A stretch of DNA of 64,000 nucleotides from the NCBI GenBank assembly GCA_002162955.1, contig MABD01000035.1, forward strand, positions 1-64,000. The letters run 5' to 3'. The stretch is from Gammaproteobacteria bacterium 45_16_T64. Its GTDB lineage: Bacteria > Pseudomonadota > Gammaproteobacteria > Pseudomonadales > Ketobacteraceae. The notes below the pieces were generated by a model. It saw nothing but the letters and a program-made list of their open reading frames with translations. It did no database searches and was not told where the DNA came from. Below, in pieces: positions 55,764-64,000 of the stretch (position 1 is the stretch's first letter; each line of letters begins with the position of its first letter). A program made the position numbers and the translations under genes.

Positions 55764-56150
55764 ATGAGCCGCGAAATCATCCAGACCTCTAATGCCCCAC
55801 AAGCAATCGGCCCTTATTCACAAGCGGTCAAATGCAACAACACTGTCTACCTTTCCGGTCAAATTCCACTGGTACCCGAAACCATGGAAATGCAAGAAGG
55901 CGACATGCGCGCCCAAATCACTCGTGTTTTCGATAATTTACAAGCCGTTGCTAAAGCCTCCGGTGGCTCTCTAAAAGACGTGGCAAAGTTAAATATATTC
56001 TTAACCGACTTAAATAATTTTGCGTTAGTGAATGAAATAATGGTTCAGTACTTTCAACAACCTTATCCTGCACGTGCAGCGATTGGCGTTGCTTCATTAC
56101 CCAAGAATGCTGACGTTGAAATGGACGCAATCTTGGAACTATCAAGCTAA
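55764..56150 (+). CDS. ridA: RidA enamine/imine deaminase
   Basis: RidA hydrolyses reactive enamines formed by PLP enzymes, for example by threonine dehydratase. The 128-residue protein has [22 protein letters not shown], and the conserved Arg in [13 protein letters not shown], which binds the substrate carboxylate, followed by the C-terminal glutamate region VEMDAILE. It lies 27 bp after spoT, as in E. coli and Pseudomonas (the PA5339 position). AAGGAACACGCC precedes the ATG. Confidence 0.96.
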   Translation: MSREIIQTSNAPQAIGPYSQAVKCNNTVYLSGQIPLVPETMEMQEGDMRAQITRVFDNLQAVAKASGGSLKDVAKLNIFLTDLNNFALVNEIMVQYFQQPYPARAAIGVASLPKNADVEMDAILELSS

Positions 56151-56166
56151 CCCATAAGCAACGTTT

Positions 56167-57078
56167 TTGGCTAACTCCCAACAGCATATCAAAGCCGACC
56201 TACTCTTGGTCGGCGTCACCATCCTAGCGGCCGCGGGTTGGATCTTTTCCAAAGAAGCCCTTACAGGATTGCCTCCCCTGCTGTTTATTGGCATCCGATT
56301 TATCATCGCAGGCGCACTGCTTGCCTTTATCGGCAAAGATCAATGGCAACATTTATCACCACGAGGACTTAAAGGTTCATTATTGGTGGGGGCGTGCTTT
56401 GCTATCGCAATCATGGCATGGATTACCGGCTTAGATCACACCGAACACATCGGCGAAGGGGCTTTTATCACAAGCCTGGGTATTGTATTAGTACCGCTGA
56501 TGTCCTTAATACTCTTTAAAGAGCCACAAGCAAAATCAACATGGTTTGCAATACCCATCGCCATATCGGGGCTTTTTTTACTCACGATGAAAGAAAACAA
56601 TATTGCGTTTACTATTGAATCTGGCCAAGGCTATTTCTTATTTGCATCCATACTGTTCGCCTTGCAGTTCACGCTAAATAATCGCATCGTCGCCTACGTA
56701 TCTGCCATCACCCTCACCTCGATACAATTACTAATAGTAGGTGTCGCCTCAACCTTACTTTCGATTGCCACAGAAACATGGCCCTCTGAAGTGAGCGCTG
56801 TAGTTATTGGCTGGCTACTGGCAAGTGCGATTATTGCAACCAGCCTGCGCTTTTTTGTGCAAACCTATGCACAAAGCATGGCACCCGCTAGCCATGGGGC
56901 AATGATACTTACCATCGAGCCAATCCTGACAGCCTCACTTGCGGCTTTCTGGTTCGGGGAATCTATGTCACTCATCCAGCTTTTAGGCTGCGGGTTAATT
57001 TTCTCAGCGTTGGTCATTAACCGATGGCGAATCGTCAAACGCCTGTATAAATCGTCTTGCCAAAGAATCGATATTTAA
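56167..57078 (+). CDS. EamA/DMT-family drug/metabolite transporter
   Basis: The 303-residue product has ten hydrophobic segments in two EamA repeats; the first repeat opens with LLLVGVTILAAAGWIFSKEAL and the second with SGQGYFLFASILFALQFTLNN. Start is TTG at 56167, the only usable codon after the in-frame stop at 56155. Its ribosome site is weak, and it begins 16 bp after ridA, so it may be translated by coupling. Transported compound unknown. The C-terminus has a basic tail, cytoplasmic. Confidence 0.88.
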   Translation: MANSQQHIKADLLLVGVTILAAAGWIFSKEALTGLPPLLFIGIRFIIAGALLAFIGKDQWQHLSPRGLKGSLLVGACFAIAIMAWITGLDHTEHIGEGAFITSLGIVLVPLMSLILFKEPQAKSTWFAIPIAISGLFLLTMKENNIAFTIESGQGYFLFASILFALQFTLNNRIVAYVSAITLTSIQLLIVGVASTLLSIATETWPSEVSAVVIGWLLASAIIATSLRFFVQTYAQSMAPASHGAMILTIEPILTASLAAFWFGESMSLIQLLGCGLIFSALVINRWRIVKRLYKSSCQRIDI

Positions 57079-57503
57079 TGACTAACATAGATCGTTCTTT
57101 CCAATATCTTTTCACCATCTAGCTTTACCACAAAGCGCCAATCACCAGGGCTATCGATATTGGAACGAAACTGATACTTAGTCCATGAACGCCATCTCGC
57201 ATTTGATGGTTTAAAACCGTAAGTGGAATGTCCCACTAACCGGTTTTCTCCATCATAAATAAAATTCTCAACATCATATAAACGGGACTCAAGATCCTGC
57301 CACTTCAAATAGATAAAGATATTACCTGCACTTAGGTAAGCCGCATCCAATATATCAGCGGGCTCCGCATCAATTAATTGAGACGTAAAAACACTATTCT
57401 CGATCAGCTGAGACGATGCATTAAGTTGTAGCGGTAACAATCCGCATACACATACCGCAACAACACTAAGATTACGAAAGAATCCTGATACCGACGAATT
57501 CAT
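57075..57503 (-). CDS. Exported DUF2914 protein
   Basis: The 142-residue product has a signal (VVAVCVCGLLPLQLNA-S) and a C-terminal DUF2914 pattern: WQDLES..., then ENRLVGHSTYGFKPSNARWRSWTKYQF, PGDWRFVVKLDGEKILERTIYV, shown here as separate pieces. W-R-x-W and G-D-W-R are the hallmarks. It is periplasmic by prediction; function unknown. Its stop overlaps the end of the convergent EamA gene by four bases. The 190-bp gap that follows in the minus direction shows no clear element. Confidence 0.8.
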   Translation of the reverse strand: MNSSVSGFFRNLSVVAVCVCGLLPLQLNASSQLIENSVFTSQLIDAEPADILDAAYLSAGNIFIYLKWQDLESRLYDVENFIYDGENRLVGHSTYGFKPSNARWRSWTKYQFRSNIDSPGDWRFVVKLDGEKILERTIYVSH

Positions 57504-57693
57504 GGCCCTACCCTCTATTATTTTTTACTGTTCTATTGAGATATCAACACAGTAACAAAACAATATTCCGCCGTCGTTTTAGGTTTTTTGAATATTTGCG
57601 GTCAATCACACGAGTTCCCTGAGCATTGCAATGATTGCGACTCAGTTCTCACCAGGACAGTGAATTTTTCCTTGTTGAATAGTAAACCTTGAA

Positions 57694-58548
57694 CTACATC
57701 CCATCTATAACGGACTGATACCCCTGTAAATAACTATCATAAGTAAATTCGAATCCGAGTTCACGTATCCGAGAATTACGACAGCGTTTATTTTGATTGG
57801 TCACAACAAGCTGTTCGTTGTGAACTGGTTTTTCTGCTGACAACATCGACGCAATTGAGGTTAGCACTTCCCACTCCGTCGACGGGCAGCTATCAACACC
57901 GATATAACAAGAATCCACGGCTTTTCCATCAGACATAGAGGTGATAAGAAACACCAACATACGCGCACAATCATCACGATGAATTCGATTGGTATACGCA
58001 GGGAAAAACTGATTTAGTTCACACCCTTGTCGTATTTTATTGAGTAACCGCAAACGCCCAGGACCATAAATACCACCAAACCGAATCGCCACACCTTTAT
58101 CCGTACGTTGATGTAATAACGCCTCTGCTTCCAACAGTATTTTTCCGGAAAAACTCTCTGGCATTGTGTCAGATAATTCATCTACCCATTCGCCTTGAGA
58201 CTGGTGATACACCGCAGTACTTGTCACTAGCAGGAAACCCTCCAATACATCCAAATCAAGGTTCCCCATGATCTCGCTAATACCCGCGGGATAAGCTGAC
58301 CGATATGCACCTTCAGATCGCTCTGATGGCGCTACTGTGTAAATAACGAAGTGAATGTCATCAGGTAACTGCTGAAAACAATGCTTAACACTGTTTGAAT
58401 TACTAATATCCGCAGATAAACAGGTAAAAGGAAAACCCTCTACCGGCGTGCGTTTAATACCGAATACACCATGCCCCATAGCTTGAAGCGCTTTACCTGT
58501 TTCACTGCCCACATCTCCACAACCAACGATTAAGATATTCTTTTTCAT
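57694..58548 (-). CDS. NAD(P)-binding SDR-type oxidoreductase/epimerase (YeeZ-like)
   Basis: I use ATG 58548 (284 residues), preceded by GGGGAAATCC; the frame extends 14 codons upstream with no better start. The N-terminal Rossmann motif ILIVGCGDVGSETGKAL has G-x-G-x-x-G spacing. Next come VTSTAVYHQSQGEWVDE, RFGGIYGPGRLRLL and a C-terminal HRDDCARML. The layout matches YeeZ-like atypical SDRs, which lack the classical YxxxK or have it displaced. It is divergent from oxyR. Substrate unknown. Confidence 0.87.
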   Translation of the reverse strand: MKKNILIVGCGDVGSETGKALQAMGHGVFGIKRTPVEGFPFTCLSADISNSNSVKHCFQQLPDDIHFVIYTVAPSERSEGAYRSAYPAGISEIMGNLDLDVLEGFLLVTSTAVYHQSQGEWVDELSDTMPESFSGKILLEAEALLHQRTDKGVAIRFGGIYGPGRLRLLNKIRQGCELNQFFPAYTNRIHRDDCARMLVFLITSMSDGKAVDSCYIGVDSCPSTEWEVLTSIASMLSAEKPVHNEQLVVTNQNKRCRNSRIRELGFEFTYDSYLQGYQSVIDGM

Positions 58549-58648
58549 TCTAGGATTTCCCCTTAAACCGTGATAAATTTTTACTATCATATTCGGTATA
58601 CTAATTTACCGACATTCTCACATTCTGCGAACCTTCATCTAAACCACC

Positions 58649-59569
58649 ATGACTTTAACTGAACTACGTTACATCATCACCCTTGCGCAAGAGAAACATT
58701 TCAGAAAAGCCGCTGAACGCTGTTTTGTTAGCCAACCGACCTTAAGTGTTGCCATTAAAAAGCTTGAAGAGGAATTAGACCTCGCGATTTTCGAACGTAG
58801 TCGTACCGAAGTTCATGTCACACCAATGGGTGAAAAGATAATCGCGCAGGCAAGAAAAGTCCTCGAAGAAGCCGATGTCATTAAAAATATCGCCAGTGAA
58901 GGAAAAGGGCAGCTCAATACACCTTTGCGAGTAGGAGCCATCTTTACCATTGGGCCCTATCTATTCCCCCACATTATTCGGCATATTAAAGATCACGCAC
59001 CGAATATGCCGCTTATTCTGGAAGAAAATTACACCTCCGTATTACGGCAGAAATTACGCACCGGCGAAATTGATGTCATTGTGATATCCCTACCTTTTTC
59101 AGAACCAGACACTGAACTCATAGACTTATATGATGAACCTTTTCGGATCCTCATTCCCGCACAGCACCCCTTGGCGGCAAAAAAATCCATTACCCGACGC
59201 CAACTCGAAAAAGAGAAAGTACTTTTATTAGGGGAAGGGCACTGCTTCCGAGACCAGGTGTTACATGCCTGCCCGAGTATTAATAAAGGCTTTAACGCCC
59301 ATGAAATCCCCCTCGGCACATCTTTAGAAACGCTTAGGCATATGGTCGCTTCAGGTTTAGGACTAACGATCTTACCCGGCTCCGCCAGTGATAATGCCAT
59401 ATACGATAATGACACCTTAGTAGAGCGCCCTTTTTCAGGTAAAACTCCCTTTCGTAGAGTTTCACTGGTGTGGCGCAAGCGCTTTCCACGTAACGAAGCG
59501 ATTGAAGCACTATCGACATCAATCAACAGCTGCGCTCTCGAGGGTGCCTCGATTAAGCCACACTCATGA
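58649..59569 (+). CDS. oxyR: OxyR hydrogen-peroxide sensor, LysR-type regulator
   Basis: The 306-residue protein has a LysR helix-turn-helix (RKAAERCFVSQPTLSVAIKKLE) and the peroxide-sensing pair C199 and C208 in GEGHCFRDQVLHAC, at the same positions as in E. coli OxyR. The motifs GLGLTILPGSA and the recG neighbour support the call. It should activate catalase, peroxidase and thiol-redox genes on oxidation. It overlaps recG by four bases (ATGA) and diverges from the SDR gene. In Pseudomonas oxyR and recG are paired in the same order. Confidence 0.95.
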   Translation: MTLTELRYIITLAQEKHFRKAAERCFVSQPTLSVAIKKLEEELDLAIFERSRTEVHVTPMGEKIIAQARKVLEEADVIKNIASEGKGQLNTPLRVGAIFTIGPYLFPHIIRHIKDHAPNMPLILEENYTSVLRQKLRTGEIDVIVISLPFSEPDTELIDLYDEPFRILIPAQHPLAAKKSITRRQLEKEKVLLLGEGHCFRDQVLHACPSINKGFNAHEIPLGTSLETLRHMVASGLGLTILPGSASDNAIYDNDTLVERPFSGKTPFRRVSLVWRKRFPRNEAIEALSTSINSCALEGASIKPHS

Positions 59570-61647
59570 ACCCAGATTACAACCCCAACCATCTCTCTCA
59601 AACCCCCGTCACCCAACTCAAAGGGGTTGGCGCAGCCGTTGCTGGAAAATTGGAAAAGCTAGGCTTGCTGTCAGTACAAGACGTTTTATTCCACTTACCT
59701 TTTCGCTACCAAGATCGTACACGGATTCATCCTATCGGCACTACCCGCATGGGGTCCGAAGTACTGATCCAAGGGAAAGTAGAGCAGTGCGATATCATCT
59801 TTGGTAAGCGCCGTATGTTAGTGTGCAAAATATCTGACGGCTCTGGCACCGTACAATTACGTTTCTTTCATTTTTCTGCCGCACAAAAGAACGCACTGAT
59901 TCAAGGGGCGACTGTACGATGCTTTGGTGAGGTTCGGTTTAACGCCAACGGCAGAGAAATTGTTCATCCAGAATACAAAGTGCTGAGTGAAATAACCACT
60001 CCGGTTAATGAGCATTTAACAGCCACCTACCCCAGTAAAGAGGGTATCTCTCAACATTTGTTACGCAAACTCGCACATCAGGCGCTAGATCGCTTAAATG
60101 CGGGTAATACCGTCAGTGAATTACTGCCTTCACAGGAGCGCTGGCCCTCGATTAAAGAGGCACTTAATTTCATTCACAATCCACCGCCTGGGGTTAACAC
60201 AGAGAGCTTAGAAGCCGGCACTCATCGCCACCAACAACGCTTATCACTTGAAGAGTTATTGGCGCATCACCTCAGCCTGTTACAGCTTCGCCAGGAAGTG
60301 AAGTCCCAAACGGCACCTGCATTTGCCCTAAGCGCAACACTGTATCCTTCATTCCTAGCGTCCCTACCCTTTACGCCAACCAACGCCCAACAGCGTGTCG
60401 GGAAGGAAATCAATCACGACCTTTGTCAAAATAGCCCCATGCTACGATTGGTACAAGGTGACGTTGGGTCCGGGAAGACACTGGTGGCCGCCAACGCAGC
60501 ACTACAAGCCCTCGAACAAGGCTTTCAAGTGGCATTAATGGCCCCCACAGAAATTCTTGCAGAACAGCATTTCCAAACCTTTTGCGAATGGTTTAGCCCA
60601 TTAAATATTGAGGTGGGCTGGTTAACGGGGAAATTGAAGGGTAAGAAGCGCCAACAACAATTAGAAGCGTTAGCCACAGGCCAATGCCAGATTATCATTG
60701 GCACCCACGCCTTATTCCAAGGCGATGTACACTACCAGCGCTTGGGACTTGTCATTATTGATGAACAACATCGATTCGGCGTGCATCAACGCTTAGCACT
60801 CACACAAAAATCCGATGATAGCTACGTTCCTCACCAGCTCATCATGACAGCCACCCCAATTCCCAGAACACTGGCCATGAGTGCCTACGCTGACTTGGAT
60901 ACATCGGTGATTGATGAACTTCCACCAGGGCGCACGCCGGTCAAAACCGTAGTGATTACGAATAAACGTCGCGATGCGGTTATCCAGCGGGTTCAAAATG
61001 CCTGCAGCGAAGGCAAACAGGTGTATTGGGTATGTACGTTAATCGAAGAATCTGAAGCACTGGAATGCCAGGCAGCTGAAGATAGCGCGCAACAGCTTGC
61101 CCAAGCCTTACCTCACGTTAAGGTCGGTTTGGTGCACGGGCGCCTTAAGCCCAAAGAAAAAGCCAGTATCATGGATGCATTCAAGAAAGGCGACATCCAG
61201 CTACTCGTCGCCACCACCGTCATCGAAGTTGGCGTTAACGTGCCCAATGCCAGCGTTATGATTATTGAAAACCCAGAACGCTTAGGATTAGCACAACTGC
61301 ACCAACTCAGGGGTCGAGTCGGTCGTGGTTCAATTGAAAGCTTTTGTTTATTGCTCTATCAGCACCCTCTTTCAGAACAGGGTAAACAGCGGCTAGAAAT
61401 CATGCGAGAAACCAATGATGGTTTTCTCATTGCGGAAAAAGACTTGGAATTACGCGGTCCTGGTGAGGTGCTTGGCACACGCCAAACCGGCGACCTAATG
61501 TTCAGAATTGCCGATTTATTACGTGATAAGGAATTAGTCTATGAAGCAAAAGTCCTTGCGTCTCATATAATTAACAAACAACCTGAGCTGATACCGCCAC
61601 TAGTCCATCGGTGGCTGGGTAATTCCTCACAGTATGCACAGGTATAA
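59566..61647 (+). CDS. recG: ATP-dependent DNA helicase RecG
   Basis: RecG reverses stalled forks and branch-migrates junctions. The 693-residue protein has the wedge/OB region at about 60-150 (FHLPFRYQDRT, VQLRFFHFS), Walker A GDVGSGKT, the DEQH box IIDEQHRFG, motif III TATPIPRTL, motif V TVIEVGVNVPNA and motif VI QLRGRVGRG, then the TRG region. Length is typical. The start overlaps the oxyR stop, so coupling of translation is likely. Confidence 0.97.
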   Translation: MNPDYNPNHLSQTPVTQLKGVGAAVAGKLEKLGLLSVQDVLFHLPFRYQDRTRIHPIGTTRMGSEVLIQGKVEQCDIIFGKRRMLVCKISDGSGTVQLRFFHFSAAQKNALIQGATVRCFGEVRFNANGREIVHPEYKVLSEITTPVNEHLTATYPSKEGISQHLLRKLAHQALDRLNAGNTVSELLPSQERWPSIKEALNFIHNPPPGVNTESLEAGTHRHQQRLSLEELLAHHLSLLQLRQEVKSQTAPAFALSATLYPSFLASLPFTPTNAQQRVGKEINHDLCQNSPMLRLVQGDVGSGKTLVAANAALQALEQGFQVALMAPTEILAEQHFQTFCEWFSPLNIEVGWLTGKLKGKKRQQQLEALATGQCQIIIGTHALFQGDVHYQRLGLVIIDEQHRFGVHQRLALTQKSDDSYVPHQLIMTATPIPRTLAMSAYADLDTSVIDELPPGRTPVKTVVITNKRRDAVIQRVQNACSEGKQVYWVCTLIEESEALECQAAEDSAQQLAQALPHVKVGLVHGRLKPKEKASIMDAFKKGDIQLLVATTVIEVGVNVPNASVMIIENPERLGLAQLHQLRGRVGRGSIESFCLLLYQHPLSEQGKQRLEIMRETNDGFLIAEKDLELRGPGEVLGTRQTGDLMFRIADLLRDKELVYEAKVLASHIINKQPELIPPLVHRWLGNSSQYAQV

Positions 61648-61719
61648 TATCATGGTGGACAGCTACCCCAGGTTGGCTAGACTTAATCTGGTAACAGATG
61701 TTTTTTCATTGAGGATATT

Positions 61720-62085
61720 ATGGCGAGCAGAATTCTAGTGGTTGAAGACAACCCTGATAATATGAAGCTAGTGACCTGGATGCTGGAGGATGAAGGCTAC
61801 CACATCACACCAGCAGGCACTGGGGAAGAAGCGCTTGAGCTCGCCGGTAATAATCAATTTGATGTCATTCTTATGGATATATCGTTACCCGGTATGGATG
61901 GAAAAGAAGCCACTAAACAGCTTCGCAAAACCGATACGTATAGGGATGCGCCTATTTTTGCGCTAACAGCCCACGCCATCGTCAGCGAAGAAAGGGATAT
62001 TATGGCGTCAGGGGTAAGCGAGTTAATTACCAAGCCTATTAATGAAGAATTATTACTGGAAAAATTAAGTAGCTATCTAAACTAA
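61720..62085 (+). CDS. Single-domain response regulator (DivK/CheY-like)
   Basis: This 121-residue lone receiver has the acidic pair in VVEDNPDNM, phospho-acceptor D53 in LMDISLPGMDG, the switch Thr in ALTAH and the Lys in ITKPIN. The VEDNPDN start is that of DivK-type receivers. It has no output domain. GAGGATATT precedes the ATG. The gene converges with the GGDEF gene, so phosphorylation may feed into c-di-GMP control, which is inference. Confidence 0.92.
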   Translation: MASRILVVEDNPDNMKLVTWMLEDEGYHITPAGTGEEALELAGNNQFDVILMDISLPGMDGKEATKQLRKTDTYRDAPIFALTAHAIVSEERDIMASGVSELITKPINEELLLEKLSSYLN

Positions 62086-62107
62086 TAATCATTATTGCGG
62101 GGGAAGT

Positions 62108-63862
62108 TCACCCTCTTTCTACACGATTCCGGCCCTGCTCTTTCGCACGATAAAGTGCCTTGTCTGCACGATCAAAACAATCCGTTACTTCATCACTACC
62201 TTTGAACCCTGACACACCAAAGCTGGCCGTAATCGTCACCCTTTCTCCGGCAAAATTAAACGGACAATTCTCTACCGCCGCGCGTACTTTCTCAATCGCA
62301 GCCATTGCAGATTCTTCATCTGTATCGGGCATTAAAATCACGAATTCCTCACCGCCATAACGGGCGACAAAATCCTCGTTTCTAATATTTGTTTGTACTG
62401 CACGAGAGACTAACTTTAATACCTTATCGCCACGCAAGTGCCCTAAGTTGTCATTAACTTTTTTGAAAAAATCGATATCAACTATCGCCAGGCTTAGTGA
62501 GCGTTGATGACGCTTCCAACGTGAGAATTCTTTTTCTATCTGTTCATCATAGGCTTGTCTATTCGGTAACTCGGTGAGAGGATCTCGCATCGCTTGTAGG
62601 CGTTGTGCTTCTAAATTATTTCGTAACTCTGTCGCCTCAGCTTCCATTGCTAGCATTTTTGCTCCCAGCAATTCGATACGATCATAGACTTCACCACGTC
62701 GATCTTTTTCATCCAGATGGAAGCTATCGATAACCTCAACAATCTGATTGACCATGCTAGTGATATCCGCCTTCAAGATACCAATATCCATCGCCTCATC
62801 CACACTCGCTTTAATATCCTTTAGACCCGAGCGCACCTCTTCATCAAGCTTGGATTGATTAAGCTGCGCCTGCACCTCTCCCTCACGAGCGACTTTTAAA
62901 AAATCTTGAATGTCCTGTAATCGATCATGCAGCGTGATCAGAAACCCCTCGAACTCCTGCTGCGCCACCTGTCGAGTTGATGCTACCAATTCCATCGCTT
63001 CATTTAGCAAATCTGGCAATAGCGGCCAGTCAAAATTATTTTGTAATCTCTCAACAAGCTTATCTTTTCGAATATCAAATTCATCTGGGGTTTCAATCTG
63101 ATCAACTAGGCCGCAGAAGACTTGAACCGTGCGCGATTTTAACTCCTCCTTAAATAGATCTTCCTCATCCTCTTCGTCAGAATCAGCCTGCAATGCGTTC
63201 GATTCGCTAACGTCGTCGACAGAGGAGTTCAACTCAATCTCATTTTCTTGAACTATCGAACGGTCGGGCTCTTCTACATCTGGCACAGTACTTTCAGTAA
63301 CCACCTCGTTATCATCGCTGGTTTCAGACGAAGAAAATAATTTCTTAAATAATCCCTTACCTTTTTGTGCCTTATCCCCGTCCTCCAGTGCTTTTACATG
63401 ACTAAAGACAGGTCCCTGGACATCAAGAAAAGTTTTCCATAATTCAATATTAACGGATGCACCTGTTAACATTTCTGGGAGTTGTTTTCTAAACGATTTA
63501 ATAGTGGACTTATCCCTGCGCGATAACCCTACCTCTTGTGCTGCGGCCAATGCGCTATCGATCATATCCACGGCCGAGCTATGATCCTCCTTGCGGTGAT
63601 CATCTAACGCTACGACACATTTTTCTAACCGCGTAATCATCGGCTCCAACGACATTACGTCATCATTCTTACGTAATGACATTCTTAACTCTGATAAAAC
63701 ACTATCGAGGGAGTCGTCAAGCCCATCAGCGGCTAAACTCACACGCACAAAACCTTTGCGCAAAAGATCTAAGCGCTTTTCAGCTTGAAGCTGAGCATCC
63801 TCAAGGTTCTCCAGGGATAGTAAATACTTATCTTTCCAACTGAGTGCTTCAGCTTTCGCCAT
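62108..63862 (-). CDS. Diguanylate cyclase with long N-terminal coiled-coil region
   Basis: The 584-residue protein ends in a GGDEF domain (about 420-580) with active-site GGEEF (ARYGGEEFVIL) and an RxxD inhibition site (RNED) five residues upstream, so it should be an active cyclase under product control. The first 400 residues are cytosolic and helical, with a very acidic stretch at about 180-225 (DDNEVVTESTVPDVEEPD and on). No membrane helix. Its layout matches a group of large soluble GGDEF proteins in marine gammaproteobacteria, but the N-terminal part has no named family that I recognise. Next to the DivK-like receiver. Confidence 0.93.
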   Translation of the reverse strand: MAKAEALSWKDKYLLSLENLEDAQLQAEKRLDLLRKGFVRVSLAADGLDDSLDSVLSELRMSLRKNDDVMSLEPMITRLEKCVVALDDHRKEDHSSAVDMIDSALAAAQEVGLSRRDKSTIKSFRKQLPEMLTGASVNIELWKTFLDVQGPVFSHVKALEDGDKAQKGKGLFKKLFSSSETSDDNEVVTESTVPDVEEPDRSIVQENEIELNSSVDDVSESNALQADSDEEDEEDLFKEELKSRTVQVFCGLVDQIETPDEFDIRKDKLVERLQNNFDWPLLPDLLNEAMELVASTRQVAQQEFEGFLITLHDRLQDIQDFLKVAREGEVQAQLNQSKLDEEVRSGLKDIKASVDEAMDIGILKADITSMVNQIVEVIDSFHLDEKDRRGEVYDRIELLGAKMLAMEAEATELRNNLEAQRLQAMRDPLTELPNRQAYDEQIEKEFSRWKRHQRSLSLAIVDIDFFKKVNDNLGHLRGDKVLKLVSRAVQTNIRNEDFVARYGGEEFVILMPDTDEESAMAAIEKVRAAVENCPFNFAGERVTITASFGVSGFKGSDEVTDCFDRADKALYRAKEQGRNRVERG

Positions 63863-63969
63863 AGTTATTATTAGTCAGTTATCCAAGGTTCAGATTACCC
63901 AGCGCAGCCTCCAGATCACCAATAGCCACACTGGTACTGATCTAAGTATAGAACCTGATTGAGATTACC

Positions 63970-64000
63970 ATGGAAAAACCTATAGATAATTTTGCTCTTA
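63970..64000 (+). CDS. Possible start of a gene cut by the window end
   Basis: An ATG at 63970, preceded by GAGATTACC, opens a frame reading MEKPIDNFAL to the end of the window. Ten codons are too few for a product call. It is plausibly the N-terminus of a gene divergent from the GGDEF gene. Confidence 0.3.
   Translation, partial: MEKPIDNFAL

Noticed and set aside
59029-59616. 195-codon minus-strand frame opposite oxyR
   Set aside because: Complete antisense overlap with a well-conserved regulator; no family pattern.

Overview
The window is chromosomal DNA of a Gram-negative gammaproteobacterium. I judge it a marine member of the Pseudomonadales/Cellvibrionales neighbourhood. The gene order follows the Pseudomonas pattern in two blocks: rpmG-rpmB-radC-coaBC-algC-argB-slmA ... 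pyrE-rph-yicC, and gmk-rpoZ-spoT-ridA ... oxyR-recG. The TonB receptor, autotransporter, lipoproteins and SlmA fit an outer-membrane-bearing cell. Base composition looks moderate, in the mid-40s percent GC by eye. No tRNA, rRNA, CRISPR array, prophage or intact insertion sequence is visible.

Layout. 1-7.0 kb: signalling block. A 5'-truncated Hpt/HD-GYP gene and a tail-anchored protein precede a tightly coupled four-gene operon (MASE3-like histidine kinase, PAS histidine kinase, REC-GGDEF-EAL protein, Rcp1-type receiver). 7.0-13.5 kb: ABC-F factor YbiT, a solute-binding protein, a coiled-coil membrane protein, a monooxygenase-like protein, a Fe-S protein and a PqaA-like hydrolase. 13.5-17.1 kb: a minus-strand operon of a membrane M48 protease and three AIM24/TIGR00266 paralogues. 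17.2-25.1 kb: coaD, yfhL, ggt, mutM, a hydantoinase A, an EAL-HDOD protein, rpmG and rpmB. 25.3-35.1 kb: core genes radC, coaBC, algC, argB, slmA, pyrE, rph, yicC.

35-52 kb is an accessory stretch. It holds an M20 peptidase, a YopT-like (C58) cysteine protease candidate, a divergent SDR/TetR pair with a clear operator, an autotransporter, a glycosyltransferase, a DUF808 protein, a calcium-repeat lipoprotein, Sel1-like and START-domain proteins, a PhzF homologue, a complete ECF41 sigma-factor/carboxymuconolactone-decarboxylase module with its predicted promoter, and a TonB receptor. 52.5-64 kb returns to core genes (gmk, rpoZ, spoT, ridA, oxyR, recG), then a DivK-type receiver and a GGDEF protein.

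Two themes stand out. The window holds several c-di-GMP related proteins (HD-GYP, GGDEF-EAL, EAL-HDOD, GGDEF), two stand-alone receivers and two histidine kinases. It also holds several compact modules that look self-contained: M48-AIM24 x3, ECF41-CMD and TetR-SDR. Many convergent gene pairs are separated by long perfect hairpins, several without a good U-tract. Several genes appear to use TTG starts. All calls come from reading the sequence; no database search was possible.
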